6,842 bases of DNA from Dehalococcoides sp. (GTDB lineage Bacteria > Chloroflexota > Dehalococcoidia > Dehalococcoidales > RBG-16-60-22), in the NCBI GenBank assembly GCA_030665795.1, contig DAOUZD010000037.1:1-6842 (forward strand). Reading direction: 5' to 3'. Position numbers and translations under genes: made by a program. Shown here piece by piece: positions 1-5,915 of this stretch. The notes under the pieces are model-generated. The model ran no database searches and was not told where the DNA came from. It saw only the letters and a program-made list of their open reading frames with translations. Each line of letters starts with the position of its first letter. The stretch's first letter is position 1.

Positions 1-470
1 AGGAGCCGAAAGGTTTCAATACTGTGTCTGTCAGGGTACAACTTCATGTTATCATCATTTAAAGCACCGTCCAATCCACCCCTTTGCGGATGTACTTGAT
101 TGAGGCCTCCACCCTGCTCTTGCGTTGAGCCCGGGGTTGTACTGGCAAGTGCTATACCACTTTGTTCCATGGCAACCAATCTATTTACCTAGAACTTGGG
201 CGCACTGCTAAATATAACCTTGTTACGCTCGGTTCCAAAGTGCTATGCCATTTGCCAGAAAGAAGACTGAGGTAGGAGAAATAGCTGAAGCAAAGGGCGA
301 ATACCGCCTGCATACCAGTTCTCGCTAACGGAATGGTGCTTATTCTAGGTTTCGTTGATGGCACTACGAGTATTAGCCATTTTAGGGATTAATCCCAGCT
401 TTAGCCTGTGGGCACTCGGTAAATATTTCTTGAGAAATATTTAACCAGACTATCAAGCACTATTGTTTTT
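1..470. other. Gene-poor left flank, no supported gene
   Basis: I find no recognisable gene, tRNA or rRNA here. The longest coherent reading is one minus-strand frame that runs from a TAA at 443-441 to the window edge. It is interrupted only by TAG codons at 347-345, 245-243 and 191-189. Its last open part begins with an ATG at 170-168, has no convincing Shine-Dalgarno site, and would encode about 56 residues before running off the edge; I do not recognise the peptide. It may be the decayed 3' part of an old gene, or chance. The region also contains an AT-rich palindrome, listed separately. Confidence 0.4.
418..446. repeat. AT-rich palindrome / hairpin
   Basis: The left arm GGTAAATATTTC (418-429) and right arm GAAATATTTAACC (434-446) are inverted copies, differing by one extra A in the right arm, around a TTGA loop. 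The nine inner base pairs are perfect. No T-run follows on either strand, so a classical intrinsic terminator is unlikely. It lies 25 bases upstream of a TTGACA box and could be an operator, but no regulator is encoded nearby. Confidence 0.5.
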
Positions 471-499
471 TTGACAAGCGCTTGGTAACATTGTAGTAG
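471..499 (+). promoter_or_regulatory. Candidate promoter with overlapping palindromic operator
   Basis: A perfect TTGACA -35 box lies at 471-476. A 17-base spacer leads to a poor -10 match, TAGTAG, at 494-499. A perfect 10-bp palindrome, CAAGCGCTTG (475-484), overlaps the end of the -35 box. Its central GCGC resembles LacI/CcpA-family operators, so a repressor site covering the promoter is possible. The weak -10 makes activity uncertain. The site points at the small ORF that starts at 516. Confidence 0.35.
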
Positions 500-515
500 A
501 GAGGAGAGACGGACG

Positions 516-743
516 ATGCTACAAAAGACTTATCAAACAAGCCATCTCCCTCCCGATGTCCAGGAGCTAGTCGACACCATCATGGCTGGTGTCGTAGCTC
601 TAGCCTCAAGGGTGAATTCGAACAGCGATTCGAATTCGCTTGGGGGCACCATTTATTATAGGTCAGGGCGCTTGCCCACTGTAATGGATAATTCCAGCTT
701 TGCCCCATTTCGTATTAGCTCAAGCGTTACTACTTCGTCCTGA
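516..743 (+). CDS. Small orphan ORF, possible truncated transposase N-terminus
   Basis: This 75-codon ORF has a strong Shine-Dalgarno site (GGAGAG at 503-508, seven bases before the ATG) and a TTGACA box upstream, so its start looks genuine. Its end does not. From about base 656 it runs antisense through the 3' end of the protease gene, so roughly its last 28 codons are probably not native. The first 40 residues contain LPPDVQELVDTI and a following ALASRVNSNSDSNS stretch. That stretch loosely resembles the N-terminal leucine- and asparagine/serine-rich segment of IS66-type transposases; this is from memory and weak. No catalytic domain is present. The best reading is a gene start whose remainder was lost by deletion or insertion. 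A chance ORF over two hairpins is the alternative. Confidence 0.35.
   Translation: MLQKTYQTSHLPPDVQELVDTIMAGVVALASRVNSNSDSNSLGGTIYYRSGRLPTVMDNSSFAPFRISSSVTTSS
564..600. repeat. Strong inverted repeat (hairpin 1)
   Basis: GAGCTA (564-569) and CGACACCA (572-579) pair with TGGTGTCG (587-594) and TAGCTC (595-600). This gives 14 base pairs with a two-base bulge (GT, 570-571) and a seven-base loop (580-586). No T-run follows on either strand. It is the second structure met by a transcript leaving the protease gene. Confidence 0.65.
611..640. repeat. Strong inverted repeat (hairpin 2), 3' of the protease gene
   Basis: GAATTCGAA (614-622) and TTCGAATTC (629-637) are perfect nine-base arms around the loop CAGCGA. 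As RNA the stem extends by G:C and G:U pairs to 611-640. It starts 16 bases past the protease stop codon, the expected place for a 3'-end structure. No T-tract follows in the minus direction, so termination would have to be non-canonical; mRNA 3'-end protection is an alternative. Confidence 0.6.
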
Positions 744-1816
744 CTAACATACTCTCCCAGATAGCAAGTAAGGTCAGCCACCTCCCCAATCGCCGTTTCA
801 TCAATACCCACTATGATGTCATCAACTTTAATCCCAGCCGCCTCGGCAGGGGTATCGGTTATAACCCCCTTAACCAGTATCCCGTTAACCGTCTCCAAGT
901 TTCTGGCTCTAACCGTTTCCGGGGTGAGGTTAGCTATCTCAACCCCAAGCCAGGGGTAGTCAAAGGAACCGTGGTCAATAAGGAAGTCAGCAACCCTCCT
1001 CACCTTATTTGAAGAGACAGCGTAATAGATTCCGTCTCCAAGATTGGGGTCGACCCGCCCTATGACCATTCCGATGACCTCCCCGCTGGAGTTCAAAAGG
1101 GGACTGCCAGAGTTCCCAAAATTCACTGCGGCATCAAACTGGATTAAATTAGCCACCCAGCCAGACCCCAAATCATATCTTATTTCTACAAATCTGTCGG
1201 TTTGACTAACAATGCCAGAAGTTATTGTTCCAGACAACTCAAGAGGATTGCCGATAACTATGACCGGTTCGCCAATTTTCACAGTGGCGGAGTCAACCAA
1301 TGTTAGCGCCTCAACGGTCAACGCTTCCTTCAATGTCAATACTGCAATATCGCTGTACTCACAGGTGCCAACGATGGTAGCTGCCGAAATGGCACCGTCA
1401 GGCAAGATGACATCAATCTGGGCTCGGTCTTGCACCACATGGTGAGGAGTGAGTATATGCCCTTCAGAGTCAAGCACAAACCCGGTGCCGATTATCTTCT
1501 CTCCGTCGCTTATCTTAACTATAGCCGGGCTAACCCTTTGATAGATTCCGCTTGTATCCATCACAGATTGCTCAAGCGCGGCAGCGACACCCTCTAGCTC
1601 ATCATTTAAGGTCTCAATCCTGGCCAGGGTTTCCCCTCTAAAAGTTGCCAACTCACTGCTCAGGGCGCCAATGTGGGCTGCCTCTTCCTGTTGAAAGGTT
1701 GACAATTGTTGAGTCAGGGCGCCGATTTCCTTACTCAGATTATAGGCATAGGTGCCGAGGGCGCCAGTAAGAAGTAGGAGTAAAATTAATACGCCAATAA
1801 TCACTTTTTTAATCAC
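656..1816 (-). CDS. HtrA/DegP-like membrane-anchored serine protease with PDZ domain
   Basis: This is a trypsin-fold protease of the HtrA (S1C) family, which degrades or senses misfolded proteins outside the cytoplasmic membrane. Residues 5-24 form one hydrophobic anchor with no signal-peptidase site evident. Residues 25-88 are a predicted coiled coil built from three 18-residue units (31-48, 49-66, 67-84). The protease domain spans about 88-285 with the triad His126 (TPHHVV), Asp156 (YSDIAVL) and Ser236. The serine motif is GNSGSP rather than the usual GNSGGP. One PDZ domain follows at about 288-383. At 386 residues it is a normal length for single-PDZ HtrA proteins. The start is GTG at 1816, with AGAGG (1827-1823) six bases upstream; another GTG lies four codons in. 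It ends with tandem stops TAA TAA (658-653). It is transcribed away from queF. Which paralogue it is (DegP, DegQ, DegS) cannot be told. Confidence 0.93.
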   Translation of the reverse strand: MIKKVIIGVLILLLLLTGALGTYAYNLSKEIGALTQQLSTFQQEEAAHIGALSSELATFRGETLARIETLNDELEGVAAALEQSVMDTSGIYQRVSPAIVKISDGEKIIGTGFVLDSEGHILTPHHVVQDRAQIDVILPDGAISAATIVGTCEYSDIAVLTLKEALTVEALTLVDSATVKIGEPVIVIGNPLELSGTITSGIVSQTDRFVEIRYDLGSGWVANLIQFDAAVNFGNSGSPLLNSSGEVIGMVIGRVDPNLGDGIYYAVSSNKVRRVADFLIDHGSFDYPWLGVEIANLTPETVRARNLETVNGILVKGVITDTPAEAAGIKVDDIIVGIDETAIGEVADLTCYLGEYVSQDEVVTLELIRNGAKLELSITVGKRPDL

Positions 1817-1854
1817 TTTTAGCCTCTTCTCCCTTCTTATGATTTGCTGACACT

Positions 1855-1883
1855 ATTTTGCACCATTGCATTAGATATAGCAA
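1855..1883 (-). promoter_or_regulatory. Weak candidate promoter for the protease gene
   Basis: On the minus strand TTGCTA (1883-1878) and CAAAAT (1860-1855) are separated by 17 bases. Each matches the sigma-70 consensus at four of six positions. This would give a leader of about 30 bases before the GTG at 1816. The matches are modest, and another site is possible. Confidence 0.25.
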
Positions 1884-1922
1884 TTGCCATTAAGCTTACC
1901 CATGCTGAGCTGTTCATTAGTA

Positions 1923-1931
1923 TGGTATAAT
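1923..1931 (+). promoter_or_regulatory. Extended -10 promoter for queF
   Basis: A perfect TATAAT (1926-1931) is preceded by TG one base away (1923-1924), the extended -10 form that tolerates a poor -35 box. The hexamer at -35 spacing (TGCTGA, 1903-1908) is indeed poor. Transcription would begin near 1938, giving a leader of only about 18 bases. This leaves no room for a preQ1 riboswitch and argues against translation starting at the upstream ATG at 1884. Confidence 0.6.
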
Positions 1932-1955
1932 AATATAGCTGAATGGGGATACAAA

Positions 1956-2372
1956 GTGATAATGGATAAATATGCTTCAAGGCGATTTGACATCCAGAAA
2001 GAAGAAGTAATCGACTTTGCCGTGCTCGAAGCTGTTCCCTTTGACTATCCTGGCTCGGCAACTGAGGTAGTTTATGAAACCGAGGAGTTTACCTGTGTTT
2101 GCCCGTGGACTGGCTTGCCTGATTTTGGCCGATTAGTAATACGCTATGTTCCCGACCGCTCTTTAGTGGAACTCAAATCCTTGAAATATTACCTGACTTC
2201 CTATCGGAATGTGGGAATATTGCAAGAGCATGCAGTGAATCGCATCCTCCAGGATTTGGTGCAACTGCTAGAACCGGTCTCAATGGTGATAGAAGCAGAT
2301 TACAAGGAAAGGGGCGGACTAAAGACCAAGGCAGTTGCCAGATACGAGAGAGATAGCCACAAATCTACTTAG
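1956..2372 (+). CDS. queF: NADPH-dependent 7-cyano-7-deazaguanine (preQ0) reductase
   Basis: QueF reduces the nitrile of preQ0 to the aminomethyl group of preQ1 with two NADPH, a late step before tRNA-guanine transglycosylase inserts the base in queuosine synthesis. Numbering from the ATG at 1962 (136 residues), I see the nucleophilic Cys47 in CPWTGLPD with Asp54, the QueF signature ELKSLKYY (70-77), the substrate-contacting Glu89-His90 in QEHAVNRI, and an RGG turn at 117-119. The length fits the short, single-domain type I (YkvM-like) enzymes, not the long two-domain form. GTG at 1956, six bases after GGGGA (1945-1949), has better ribosome spacing than the ATG at 1962, so it is chosen as the start and gives 138 residues. 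The longer frame back to 1884 crosses the promoter and is not translated. No other queuosine gene is in the window. The TAG stop is followed by a 71-base convergent gap with only a weak 6-bp hairpin (2411-2427). Confidence 0.95.
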   Translation: MIMDKYASRRFDIQKEEVIDFAVLEAVPFDYPGSATEVVYETEEFTCVCPWTGLPDFGRLVIRYVPDRSLVELKSLKYYLTSYRNVGILQEHAVNRILQDLVQLLEPVSMVIEADYKERGGLKTKAVARYERDSHKST

Positions 2373-2443
2373 GCGGTGCGGCTAGAAGTAAATGTCAGCA
2401 TTGCTCACTGAATCTTGGTAAAAGATTGCCGTCAAGCATAGGC

Positions 2444-3271
2444 TTAAGGCACTGCCCAATCCCTAAAAATGTGCGTATCGGGATAGCCACGGAAAGAGCG
2501 GTTAAAGTAGAATACTAACCCCAGTAAGAGACTATGATAGGCTGCCCAAAATACATTAATTGCCACGGCATAATCAGCAGTGGCCGCAACCTGGTGGCTC
2601 CCCACAGCTATCGCCGTCAAGCTTAAAGCTAGCATTGCCAGCTGAGGGGTTAGATAACTGAGTGGAAGTCTTCCCTTAACCCCTTTAGGCGTTACCCCAA
2701 AGGCACGCCGCTTCCCTAGTATGGCTACTACTGACGAGGTAATAAGCACCCAGAAGCTAGCGAAACCTATGGATTGTCCCATAAATAGCTCAGGTACCCG
2801 ATAGTTTCGCATCCCCATACTTAGGTAGAAGAGATGTAGAGAGACGATGAAATAGGGTACAAAAGCAGCCAGGTAAAATAGTGGCTCAGCAATCAAGGGG
2901 CGGATGCCGAAGAGGATATAAGCAATGGGGCATAGCATGAAAATAAGGTTAGCCCAGCCAATAAAATAGTAGGAACCGGAAAGGCAGTATTCCCACCATT
3001 GTCCTAATCTGAGTGCTCTGGGGTGTCGGAAAAAGAAAGGCACTATCCTTCTGAAGACACCTATAGTGCCTGTAGCCCAGCGCATTTGCTGAGTGAAATA
3101 GCCAGCCAGTGTCTCCGGACCCAACCCGTAAACAAAAACCTTATTATAATATAATGATTTCCAGCCCTTGGCATGCAGACGCACGCTGGTAGCAAAGTCC
3201 TCGGTAACCGAGGTCTCATCAAAACCGCCAACGCTCCGAAGTGCCCCAGTCTGTTGGATTAGATGCTTGTC
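2444..3271 (-). pseudogene. 5'-truncated family 2 glycosyltransferase (cellulose synthase-like), C-terminal half
   Basis: An open frame of 275 codons begins directly after an in-frame TAG (3274-3272). It reads straight into the middle of a processive GT2 enzyme: GGFDE, then the catalytic-base motif TED (3205-3197), then QQMRW (the QxxRW acceptor-site motif, 3091-3077). About five hydrophobic membrane segments follow, ending near FYFNRSFRGYP. Such enzymes polymerise or transfer sugars from nucleotide sugars at the cytoplasmic membrane. The N-terminal half, with the nucleotide-binding and DxD aspartates and the first membrane helices, is absent, so catalysis is not expected. The first possible start inside the fragment, GTG at 3184, lies after TED and has no well-placed Shine-Dalgarno site. 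The C-terminus looks intact. This is most likely a remnant left by a 5' deletion or recombination, unless the stop is an assembly or sequencing error. Confidence 0.8.
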
Positions 3272-3381
3272 CTAGAGTTGCCAGAAGCTGACTAACTGCT
3301 GAAAATCAATCAGCCCGCTTCAGCTATGTTTCCAATCTCAATTCCTGCCTCAACGGCGGCTGAGCAGCTTGGAACACACTA
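3272..3381. other. Unassigned scar between activator gene and glycosyltransferase remnant
   Basis: This short stretch encodes neither the missing glycosyltransferase N-terminus nor any intact gene. On the minus strand one frame reads SAAVEAGIEIGNIAEAG before a TGA. An adjacent frame then reads LIDFQQLVSFWQL up to the TAG at 3274-3272. The pair looks like the tail of a frameshifted gene, but I cannot identify it. No terminator-like hairpin with a T-tract is visible after the activator gene. Confidence 0.35.
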
Positions 3382-5301
3382 CTATAGATTCTCTCTGGGG
3401 AAATCCATATGTTCAATAAAATATTGATTGAAGTCGGAACGGTAGGAAAGCTCAACATGCTCAATGAATCGAACAAGCTCTGCAGCCGACTGCCAGTAAC
3501 TCTTGGACAGAAGCACCATGGAAGCCCCTGTGCTGGCGGCGTTACCTAACGACCTGATAATCTCCAAGTTAACCCTGGGAATAAGTCCGGTGCGTATGGT
3601 GCTGTAAGGGTCAACATAATTTCCCAAGGCACCGGCGAGATATACATGGTGAATGTCCTGTACCCCGATGCTTATTTCGTTCATCAGGGTTTTTATACCA
3701 GCTGCGATAGCTCCCTTCGCTAGCTGAAATTCGCGAACATCTTTTTGAGTCAGATAGATTGGCCTGTTATCATAGCTTTCCTCTGCAGAAGCGATGAGAA
3801 AGTCATTGACTCCCGAACGGTTGATTATTCTTGAACTCAAGCCCTGGGCTGCTCCCTGCTGGGGAGAGCAAATCAAGCCCTCCGGGTCAATGACACCACA
3901 ATGCAGGAGCACGGCGACCAAATCAACCAGCCCGCTTCCGCAGATCCCCTTAGGCTTGATATTGCCGATGACCCGATAATGCAAGTCTCCATTTTCGAGG
4001 CTGACGCCTTCGATAGCTCCCGCCTGAGCGATCATCCCATAGGAGATTCTTGCGCCCTCCAGGGCGGGACCAGCCGCGGCAGAGCATGTCAGCAGTCTCT
4101 TGCCATTACCAAGAAAAATTTCTCCGTTAGTGCCCAAGTCCAGCCCTAGCATGATTTCGTCTTTCTGTTCCGTAACCCCGGAAGTTATGACGACACTAAT
4201 CAGGTCTCCGCCAATGTAGCCAGATTTCACCGGCATCGTATAAAGCAAGGCTTCCGGATGCAACTGGAGACCAACTTCTGCCGCATTCACAATCAGCCCA
4301 TCGGTCAAAACAGGAGAGAAGGGCGCTTCGGCGATCCCAAGGGGGGATAAGCCAAGGAGAAAATGCTGCATGGTAGTGTTGCCCGCAGCGACGGCAATAA
4401 AGAGGTCATCTGGCTGGAGCCCCGCTGTTTTTAACAGGCGTGCCGTAATCTGGTTCAGGTCCTTGAGAAGAAGATAGTGCAGACTTTTTATGCCCTGTGG
4501 GTGTTCTTTGCAATACTGAAGACGGCTGATTACGTCTGAGCCATACTTTTTTTGACTATTGAGGCAGGACGTGACAGCGACTTCGCTTCCATCCACCAGG
4601 CCAAAGAGCTTGCCCACTAGTGTGCTCGTACCGAGGTCAAAGACCAGCCCATATCTGCGGTCTACCTGCTCCCGGTTCTGCCAGTCCATCAAGCAGTGCT
4701 CATGGAGCACCACCGCTCCCTGGAACTGGGTTTCCTTTAACTTCTGGGGTAGCGTACGAAGACAGTGGAGTGGGGCTCTCAGGTCTTGGTATTCGGTGCC
4801 TAACTCCAGCTTGATTGAGTCCAGATCTGAAAGTCCACTATTCTGAGCGTTGGAGGGTAAGGTGATAGGCCGCTTATCTATCAGCGGCTCTAGCTGTGAT
4901 ATGGGTATGTATCTGGTAGTGAGAATATGGCTGGTGGTAAGAATCTTGAAATATTCCGCTTCAGTGTCGGCCTCACCAGTGGAGACCACGAGATCGCGGT
5001 TCACCTTGGTGCGACATGCGAGGCGTATCCCCTGTTTCAGCTCCTCCTCATCAAGTAACTCCTTTTCCTCATCGGATGGGCCTCCTATCTCAGAGAGCAC
5101 TTTGACTTTGCATTTGCCGCAATTTCCCAGCCCGCCGCAATCCCCCGCCAACTCCACATCCGTCTTCTGTAAAGCTTCCCAGATAGTCTCCCCCTCGGGA
5201 ATGTGTAACCAGAGGTTCTCAGGTAAAACATTCAACCAGACATATCTCTTCTTATGTTCTTTCTCCTCCGGTTTTTGATTCTGGGGATGGTTCGTCTTCA
5301 C
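3382..5301 (-). CDS. RACo-type corrinoid activator: [2Fe-2S] ferredoxin plus ASKHA/DUF4445 ATPase
   Basis: Proteins of this architecture reduce a corrinoid protein that has slipped to inactive Co(II) back to Co(I), coupling electron delivery from the Fe-S cluster to ATP hydrolysis. From the GTG at 5301 there are 639 residues, the usual length. A plant-type ferredoxin domain (about 20-110) has cluster cysteines 55, 61, 64 and 96 (C-x5-C-x2-C-x31-C). A linker region follows. The actin-like ATPase core begins near 217 with FDLGTST and has a second phosphate loop at LDLGTNGE (387-394), plus AAAGPALEGA (408-417), ICGSGLVD (453-460) and YLAGALGNYVD (554-564). A longer frame back to 5367 overlaps the upstream gene by 50 bases. 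GTG at 5301 is preferred because GGAG (5314-5311) lies nine bases upstream and the start then falls 16 bases after the preceding stop. It is the last gene of the methyltransferase operon. The partner corrinoid protein is not in the window. Confidence 0.9.
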   Translation of the reverse strand: MKTNHPQNQKPEEKEHKKRYVWLNVLPENLWLHIPEGETIWEALQKTDVELAGDCGGLGNCGKCKVKVLSEIGGPSDEEKELLDEEELKQGIRLACRTKVNRDLVVSTGEADTEAEYFKILTTSHILTTRYIPISQLEPLIDKRPITLPSNAQNSGLSDLDSIKLELGTEYQDLRAPLHCLRTLPQKLKETQFQGAVVLHEHCLMDWQNREQVDRRYGLVFDLGTSTLVGKLFGLVDGSEVAVTSCLNSQKKYGSDVISRLQYCKEHPQGIKSLHYLLLKDLNQITARLLKTAGLQPDDLFIAVAAGNTTMQHFLLGLSPLGIAEAPFSPVLTDGLIVNAAEVGLQLHPEALLYTMPVKSGYIGGDLISVVITSGVTEQKDEIMLGLDLGTNGEIFLGNGKRLLTCSAAAGPALEGARISYGMIAQAGAIEGVSLENGDLHYRVIGNIKPKGICGSGLVDLVAVLLHCGVIDPEGLICSPQQGAAQGLSSRIINRSGVNDFLIASAEESYDNRPIYLTQKDVREFQLAKGAIAAGIKTLMNEISIGVQDIHHVYLAGALGNYVDPYSTIRTGLIPRVNLEIIRSLGNAASTGASMVLLSKSYWQSAAELVRFIEHVELSYRSDFNQYFIEHMDFPRENL

Positions 5302-5310
5302 TACAAAAAA

Positions 5311-5314
5311 CTCC
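5311..5314 (-). promoter_or_regulatory. Ribosome binding site deciding the activator start
   Basis: GGAG on the minus strand sits nine bases before the GTG at 5301 and just past the stop codon of the upstream DUF1638 gene (5320-5318). It supports the shorter activator protein over the overlapping ATG at 5367. Confidence 0.65.
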
Positions 5315-5317
5315 GCA

Positions 5318-5914
5318 CTAGAGCAACTTGATGAGGTCCTTTTCGAGATGCGAATAATCCACGTCACTAACGTCTAGAGATAACCCCAAGAATTCGGCCA
5401 CTTCGCCGGCCTTTGGCACAAGGTTCAGGTCTGATGGCTGCCGCACATAGAGCAATCTTCGGTACTGTCCAAAACAATAGCTTCTCATTTCCTCGTCATG
5501 GAGTTCCAACGGTCTCACGCAATATTCCTCGAAGTTCAAAAGAAGGTCTTTTTCAGCAAAATAGGTTCCCGCCATCTCGTTAATGAGTTGCCTGAATCGC
5601 TCACTGCCGAGCAACATTTCATAGCAGTAATGCCCGGGCACCTTAACCACCCGGCGCTGTTGGCAAAAGTCATCAATATCGGGGAAGCAGTCCCCATAAA
5701 GGCAGATGACCCGCTCATTCCTTTTCTGAGCGGATGTAATCTTTTTCTGCAGGCGATTTTCCAATTCTTGCGGTTTCAAATGCAGATTAGATGGTAAATA
5801 GGTCAAATGGAGATTAGAATATCTTTTTTGCAGTTGAAGATTATCCAAAGCAGGTTTGAAGACTGCACAGGCAACGATACATGTGATGTTTCCGATTTTC
5901 TTCATCACTGTCAT
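5318..5914 (-). CDS. DUF1638 family protein in methyltransferase operon
   Basis: The 198-residue protein matches DUF1638 by length and by its family landmarks: a hydrophobic first strand rich in Cys and Ala (8-18), the LYGDC turn (72-76), PGHYCYEMLLGS (93-104) and GTYF (116-119). No biochemical function is established for the family. It recurs beside MttB-type methyltransferases and corrinoid activators, and several conserved cysteines (71, 76, 97) could bind metal or cofactor; that is inference. No signal peptide or membrane segment is seen, so it is probably cytoplasmic. The ATG at 5914 begins one base after the TGA of the methyltransferase gene (5918-5916) and lacks a clear Shine-Dalgarno site, which suggests translational coupling; an ATG at 5905 is an alternative start. 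Residues 33-46 contain a small internal duplication (SNLHL twice, nine residues apart). Confidence 0.8.
   Translation of the reverse strand: MTVMKKIGNITCIVACAVFKPALDNLQLQKRYSNLHLTYLPSNLHLKPQELENRLQKKITSAQKRNERVICLYGDCFPDIDDFCQQRRVVKVPGHYCYEMLLGSERFRQLINEMAGTYFAEKDLLLNFEEYCVRPLELHDEEMRSYCFGQYRRLLYVRQPSDLNLVPKAGEVAEFLGLSLDVSDVDYSHLEKDLIKLL
5776..5818 (-). repeat. 27-base-period direct repeat inside the DUF1638 gene
   Basis: TCAAATGCAGATTAGA (5776-5791) recurs as TCAAATGGAGATTAGA (5803-5818). These are 16-base copies with one mismatch and a spacing of 27 bases. The period is nine codons, so the frame is kept and SNLHL appears twice in the protein. Confidence 0.7.
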
Positions 5915-5915
5915 C

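Noticed and set aside
1..515. tRNA, rRNA fragment or CRISPR array in the left flank
   Set aside because: No cloverleaf, no rRNA-like conserved blocks and no regularly spaced repeats were seen.
1884..1955. Longer N-terminus for QueF starting at the ATG at 1884
   Set aside because: It crosses a perfect extended -10 promoter, has no Shine-Dalgarno site, and adds residues outside the QueF family length.
1837..2061. Minus-strand 74-codon ORF over the divergent promoter
   Set aside because: It is antisense to the 5' part of queF, lies across both promoters, and has no family resemblance.
2411..2427. Bidirectional terminator between queF and the glycosyltransferase remnant
   Set aside because: The stem is only six A/T-rich base pairs and has no T-tract on either side.
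2444..3184. Glycosyltransferase as an intact 246-residue gene starting at GTG 3184
   Set aside because: The same frame continues upstream through the conserved TED and GGFDE motifs to a TAG, so the GTG is internal to a truncated gene.
3199..3213. Perfect inverted repeat CCTCGG/CCGAGG as a regulatory hairpin
   Set aside because: It falls on codons of the conserved TED motif, so coding constraint explains it.
3794..4149. Plus-strand ORFs inside the activator gene
   Set aside because: They are antisense shadows of a well-supported conserved protein and lack ribosome binding sites.
4559..5278. Plus-strand ORFs of 64 to 142 codons inside the activator gene
   Set aside because: They have Ser/Pro-rich low-complexity translations antisense to the ferredoxin and ATPase domains, with no independent evidence.
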